A DNA stretch of 9,186 nt from Chloroflexota bacterium (GTDB lineage: Bacteria; Chloroflexota; Ktedonobacteria; Ktedonobacterales; Ktedonobacteraceae), in contig CADDYT010000206.1 of NCBI GenBank assembly GCA_902810755.1, positions 1-9,186 of the forward strand, in the 5' to 3' direction. A program made the translations under genes and the position numbers. A model generated the notes under the pieces. It was not told the origin of the DNA. It saw nothing but the letters and a program-made list of their open reading frames with translations, and did no database searches. Positions 6,168 through 9,186 of this stretch are shown here, one piece after another (position 1 is the stretch's first letter; each line of letters starts with the position of its first letter).

Positions 6168-7661
6168 ATGGTTATAGAGACGCAAGAGACCCGTATTGAT
6201 ACGGATTATGAGGTGGTGATCGGCCTCGAAGTGCATGCGCAACTTTTAACAAAGAGCAAAATGTTCTGCTCGTGTAGCACCGACTACGCGAATGCTGCAC
6301 CTAACACGCATGTCTGCCCGATCTGCATGGGCATGCCCGGTGTGCTACCTGTCATCAACCAGGAGGCAGTGGCCTACACCATTATGACGGCCCTTGCCCT
6401 CAATTGCACCATCCCCGAATACTCCAAATTTGATCGCAAGAACTATCCTTATCCTGACCTGATGAAAGGCTATCAAATCTCGCAATACGATATTCCTCTC
6501 AGCAGGAACGGTTATCTCACTATTGAATATGAGGGCCAGCAGCGGCGCATCGGCATTACCCGCGTCCACCTGGAGGAGGATACGGCGCGCCTGCTGCACC
6601 ACGAGGGCTACAGCCTGGTGGATGTCAACCGCTCCGGCACCCCCTTGATGGAGATTGTCAGCGAGCCAGATATGCGCAGCCCGCTGGAGGCGCGCCTCTA
6701 TATGCAAAAGCTGCGTGAAATTCTCGTCTATCTGGGCGTTTCCTCCGGTCGTATGGAGGAGGGCAGCCTGCGTTGCGATGCCAACATTTCGGTGCGGCCT
6801 GTTGGGCAAAAGGAACTGGGCGTCAAGACGGAAATCAAAAACATGAACAGTTTCCGTGCCGTCGAACGCGCCCTGGCTTACGAGGCGCAGCGGCAGATAG
6901 CGATGCTGCGCGCCGGAGAGCCGATCCACCAGGAGACGCGCGGCTGGGTCGAGACGCGTGGCATCACAGTCGCGCAACGCAGCAAGGAGCAGGCCCACGA
7001 CTATCGCTACTTCCCCGAACCCGACCTGCCCCCGCTGATTATCAGCCGCGAATGGGTCGAGGAGCTGCGGGCAAAGCTGCCGGAATTGCCGGATGCGCGC
7101 CGCGCGCGTTTCGTTGCCGAATATGGCATCAGCGAGCAAGACGCTAACATCATGACCGAAGACAAGGCGCTCGGCGATTACTTCGAGCAGGTTATGGCGG
7201 TCTCGGATGGCAAAGAGCGTAAGGCCCGCGCCAGAACGGCCAGCAACTGGCTGCTCAGCGAGCTGGTGCGTCTGCTCAAGGCCAGTGGCCTGAGCATCCA
7301 GGAAAGCCCGGTCTCTCCGGCTGCGCTGGCAAACCTGCTCGATCTGCTCGAAAGCGAGCGCATCACCGGCAAGCAAGGCAAGGAGATTCTGGAAGAAGCC
7401 TTTGCCAGTGGTGAAATGCCGGAGGCCATCGTCGCCAGAAAGGGCATCAAACCCCCGATCAGCGACCTGGGCCAACTGGACCAGATTGTTGAGGAGATCA
7501 TCGCGAAAAACGCGAAAATCGTGAGCGACTACCGCAGTGGCAAGACGAATGCCTTGCAGGCGCTGGTAGGTCAGGTCATGAAACAGACTCGCGGCCAGGC
7601 AAAGGCCGACATGGTTCAGAAACTTTTACGCGCAAAGTTGGATGAGGCACCGGCGTCGTAG
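6168..7661 (+). CDS. gatB: Asp-tRNA(Asn)/Glu-tRNA(Gln) amidotransferase subunit B
   Basis: GatB binds misacylated Glu-tRNA(Gln) or Asp-tRNA(Asn) within the cytoplasmic GatCAB complex, activates the side chain with ATP and receives ammonia from GatA. The 497-residue length is normal. Visible hallmarks are [10 protein letters not shown] (17-26), four zinc-type cysteines (C34, C36, and C50/C53 in CPIC), [19 protein letters not shown] (90-108), [11 protein letters not shown] (134-144), [15 protein letters not shown] (154-168), [16 protein letters not shown] (196-211) and [16 protein letters not shown] (220-235). The C-terminal part, from about 350, fits the helical Yatey tRNA-binding domain. The ATG at 6168 has AAGGTGG (6151-6157) ten bases upstream. 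gatA and gatC are not in the window. Its own promoter and a terminator at the stop codon suggest a monocistronic unit. Confidence 0.98.
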   Translation: MVIETQETRIDTDYEVVIGLEVHAQLLTKSKMFCSCSTDYANAAPNTHVCPICMGMPGVLPVINQEAVAYTIMTALALNCTIPEYSKFDRKNYPYPDLMKGYQISQYDIPLSRNGYLTIEYEGQQRRIGITRVHLEEDTARLLHHEGYSLVDVNRSGTPLMEIVSEPDMRSPLEARLYMQKLREILVYLGVSSGRMEEGSLRCDANISVRPVGQKELGVKTEIKNMNSFRAVERALAYEAQRQIAMLRAGEPIHQETRGWVETRGITVAQRSKEQAHDYRYFPEPDLPPLIISREWVEELRAKLPELPDARRARFVAEYGISEQDANIMTEDKALGDYFEQVMAVSDGKERKARARTASNWLLSELVRLLKASGLSIQESPVSPAALANLLDLLESERITGKQGKEILEEAFASGEMPEAIVARKGIKPPISDLGQLDQIVEEIIAKNAKIVSDYRSGKTNALQALVGQVMKQTRGQAKADMVQKLLRAKLDEAPAS

Positions 7662-7675
7662 CCGGTGTCTTTTCT
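7646..7675 (+). terminator. Intrinsic terminator overlapping the gatB stop
   Basis: GGCACCGGC (7646-7654) pairs with GCCGGTGTC (7661-7669), with one G-U pair, around the loop GTCGTA, and is followed at once by TTTTCT. The stem includes the last gatB codons and the stop codon. This is the clearest rho-independent terminator in the window and should separate gatB from gdh. Confidence 0.75.
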
Positions 7676-7683
7676 GCCTGTAC

Positions 7684-7705
7684 ATACCAACTATGTTGTT
7701 GGTAT
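7684..7705. promoter_or_regulatory. Perfect 8-bp dyad upstream of gdh
   Basis: ATACCAAC (7684-7691) and GTTGGTAT (7698-7705) are exact reverse complements around TATGTT. The dyad lies 38 bases before the gdh ATG, where an operator would be expected. A weak promoter reading, TGTACA (7679-7684) with an 18-base spacer to TATCCT (7703-7708), would place it between the -35 and -10 boxes. It could instead be a second, weak terminator stem after gatB, but the following CCTTTG is a poor T-run. Confidence 0.5.
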
Positions 7706-7725
7706 CCTTTGAACTTCTATGGAAG

Positions 7726-7731
7726 AAGGAG
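7726..7731 (+). promoter_or_regulatory. Ribosome binding site that sets the gdh start
   Basis: AAGGAG lies eleven bases before the ATG at 7743. An earlier in-frame ATG at 7719 would place this site inside the coding region and has nothing comparable upstream, so 7743 is preferred. Confidence 0.7.
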
Positions 7732-7742
7732 ATTGCGTCAAT

Positions 7743-9002
7743 ATGCACAATGATGTGAGTTCGATCAACCCCTATCAGATGGCGGTTGAGCAGTTCGAAC
7801 TGGCGGCTGACCGCCTGAATCTCTCCGAGGATATGCGCGAGATTCTCCGCCAGCCCAAACGCGAACTGATCGTTCATTTCCCGGTTCGTCTCGACGATGG
7901 GCGTATCCACACCTTTACCGGCTATCGCGTCCAGCACAACGTCAATCGTGGCCCCGCCAAGGGCGGCATTCGCTACAGCCCGGAGGTGACGCTGGACGAG
8001 GTCAAGGCGCTGGCGATGTGGATGACGTGGAAGTGTGCCGTCGTCGGCATTCCCTATGGTGGCGCGAAAGGCGGCGTCATCTGCGACCCCAAGCAGATGA
8101 GCGCGGCTGAACTGGAACGTCTGACCCGTCGTTACGCGACCGAAATCTCCATTATTATCGGCCCGCATAGCGATATCCCGGCCCCCGATGTCAACACCAA
8201 TTCCCAGGTAATGGCCTGGATCATGGACACCTACTCCATGCACGAGGGCTACTCTATCCCCGCCGTTGTCACCGGCAAGCCGCTCTCCATCGGCGGCAGC
8301 GAGGGGCGCAACGACGCGACCGCGACCGGCGTTCTCTTCGTCACGCGCCAGGCGGCGAAACGTATTGGCATGCCCCTGCAAGGCGCGCGCGTCAGCATCC
8401 AGGGCTTTGGCAATGCCGGCTCCATAGCGGCGCGCCTCTTCCACAACGAGGGCTGCAAAATCGTCGCCGTCAGCGATACGCGCGGCGGCATCTACAACGA
8501 GCGCGGGCTTGATCCCGCTGCCGTGCTGCGCCACAAGCAGGAGCGCGGCACCGTCGTCGGCTTCCCCCATGCCGAGACCATTGGCATCGAGGATGTGCTG
8601 GAAGTTCCCTGCGATATTCTGATTCCAGCCGCCACCGAGGGCGTCATCACCGAGGAAAATGCCGACCGCATTCAGGCACGCATCGTCTCCGAAGCTGCCA
8701 ACGGCCCCACAACTCCGGCTGCCGATAAAATTCTCTTCAAGAAGGATATCATGGTCATTCCTGACATCCTGGCCAACGCGGGCGGCGTCACCGTCAGCTA
8801 CTTCGAGTGGGTGCAGGATATCCAGAGCTTCTTCTGGGGCGTCGAGGAGATTACGCAGCGACTCGAAGTGATTATGAACCGCGCCTTCGCCGCCGTCGCG
8901 GCCAGGGCCGAGCAGTCCCACTGCGATATGCGTCTGGCTGCCAACATGCTGGCCATCTCCCGTGTCGCCGAGGCAACGCAGATTCGCGGCATCTACCCAT
9001 AA
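7743..9002 (+). CDS. gdhA: Glutamate dehydrogenase (hexameric type)
   Basis: This cytoplasmic enzyme interconverts glutamate with 2-oxoglutarate plus ammonia, using NAD(P)H. The 419 residues match the usual bacterial/archaeal hexameric form. The N-terminal catalytic domain shows PAKGGIRYSP (71-80, K73), TWKCAVVGIPYGGAKGG (95-111, K97 and K109) and PAPDVNTN (147-154, catalytic D149). The Rossmann domain has GFGNAGS (221-227) and VSDTRGG (243-249). PDILANAGGVTVSYFEW (340-356) and the C-terminal helix follow as in the family. Cofactor preference cannot be settled by eye. The start at 7743 is set by the AAGGAG at 7726. It follows gatB after a terminator, so it probably has its own promoter. A relative such as leucine dehydrogenase is unlikely, given the length and the GGIR/PAPD motifs. 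Confidence 0.96.
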   Translation: MHNDVSSINPYQMAVEQFELAADRLNLSEDMREILRQPKRELIVHFPVRLDDGRIHTFTGYRVQHNVNRGPAKGGIRYSPEVTLDEVKALAMWMTWKCAVVGIPYGGAKGGVICDPKQMSAAELERLTRRYATEISIIIGPHSDIPAPDVNTNSQVMAWIMDTYSMHEGYSIPAVVTGKPLSIGGSEGRNDATATGVLFVTRQAAKRIGMPLQGARVSIQGFGNAGSIAARLFHNEGCKIVAVSDTRGGIYNERGLDPAAVLRHKQERGTVVGFPHAETIGIEDVLEVPCDILIPAATEGVITEENADRIQARIVSEAANGPTTPAADKILFKKDIMVIPDILANAGGVTVSYFEWVQDIQSFFWGVEEITQRLEVIMNRAFAAVAARAEQSHCDMRLAANMLAISRVAEATQIRGIYP

Positions 9003-9026
9003 CCCATCGATGTAAATACACACAGA

Positions 9027-9092
9027 GCAGTCGACGGGGCGTGCGGCGAGCAAGGCAGTCGACGGGGCGTGCGGCGAGCAAGGCAGTCGACG
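9027..9092. repeat. 28-bp tandem repeat downstream of gdh
   Basis: Two perfect 28-base copies (9027-9054 and 9055-9082) begin GCAGTCGACGGGGCG and end GCGAGCAAG. A third copy starts at 9083 with GCAGTCGACG and then diverges. Each copy holds the palindrome GTCGAC. The block begins 24 bases after the gdh stop and leads into the hairpin at 9105-9125, the same layout as at the left end: GCAG-led tandem units followed by a GCAGGCCA hairpin. Confidence 0.85.
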
Positions 9093-9104
9093 CGCCACGC
9101 CGCA

Positions 9105-9125
9105 GGCCACCCGCAAGAGGTGGCC
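9105..9125. repeat. Hairpin related to the left-end hairpin
   Basis: GGCCACC (9105-9111) pairs perfectly with GGTGGCC (9119-9125) around CGCAAGA. With the preceding GCA, its 24 bases (9102-9125) match 31-54 at all but three positions. Two of those differences are the two partners of one stem pair (G-C there, C-G here). It lies about 100 bases after the gdh stop. No T-run follows directly. Confidence 0.75.
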
Positions 9126-9186
9126 CTACTATATACGACGGCATACGATGGCTCTACAAGCGCAAGATGTGAAGCGTATATAGTAG
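9126..9186. repeat. 12-bp perfect inverted repeat at the window edge
   Basis: CTACTATATACG (9126-9137) and CGTATATAGTAG (9175-9186) are exact reverse complements separated by 37 bases. The right arm ends at the last base of the window, so the full repeat may be longer. The enclosed 37 bases carry no gene. It could be paired operator sites for a gene to the right, or the ends of a very small element. Confidence 0.6.

Noticed and set aside
6345..7475. Minus-strand frame (376 codons) opposite gatB
   Set aside because: It is a codon-bias shadow of a clearly genuine gatB, with no ribosome site or family resemblance.
7626..9116. Long minus-strand frame (496 codons) opposite gdh
   Set aside because: It mirrors the gdh coding region; its product has no recognisable domain and is rich in Ala, Gly and Asp. 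Long antisense frames arise from codon bias in GC-rich genes, and gdh itself has complete catalytic motifs.

Overview
The window carries five well-recognised bacterial protein genes, one unrecognised membrane-anchored protein gene, one gene broken by a single-base shift, two possible very short leader ORFs, and repeat-rich DNA at both ends. The make-up suggests a Chloroflexota bacterium, perhaps of the Ktedonobacteria: moderately GC-rich genes, a DUF3417-type alpha-glucan phosphorylase, a stand-alone MglA-type GTPase beside an orphan NarL-type regulator, and GatB encoded away from GatA/GatC. That placement is an inference from gene content; no marker gene or database search backs it.

Layout. 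1-60: short GCAG-led tandem repeats and a hairpin beyond the 3' end of glgP. 78-2630 (-): alpha-glucan phosphorylase. 2631-2958: divergent control region with a strong minus-strand promoter whose -10 box lies inside a perfect palindrome, a leader that may encode a 38-residue peptide, and a plus-strand promoter. 2959-3456 (+): small membrane-anchored protein of unknown function. 3552-4182 (+): DUF4097-like gene with no convincing start and a one-base shift near 3960. 4201-4890 (-): NarL/FixJ response regulator. 5020-5604 (-): MglA-family GTPase, with a leader holding a 9-bp hairpin and a 21-codon ORF that overlaps the mglA start. 5605-6167: long, partly AT-rich divergent spacer with a near-consensus promoter for mglA and another for gatB. 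6168-7661 (+): gatB, with an intrinsic terminator overlapping its stop. 7743-9002 (+): glutamate dehydrogenase, preceded by an 8-bp dyad. 9003-9186: 28-bp tandem repeats, a second copy of the left-end hairpin, and a 12-bp inverted repeat that runs to the window edge.

The genes do not form one pathway. Storage-glucan breakdown (glgP), a signalling/polarity pair (regulator plus GTPase), tRNA amidation (gatB) and ammonia/glutamate metabolism (gdh) sit side by side, mostly as separate transcription units. I see no defence system, CRISPR array, insertion sequence or biosynthetic cluster. The most interesting signals are small and non-coding. The two end hairpins differ at both positions of one base pair and still pair, which suggests a dispersed hairpin family. 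The glgP operator and the mglA leader look like real control elements. These are hypotheses from sequence inspection only.
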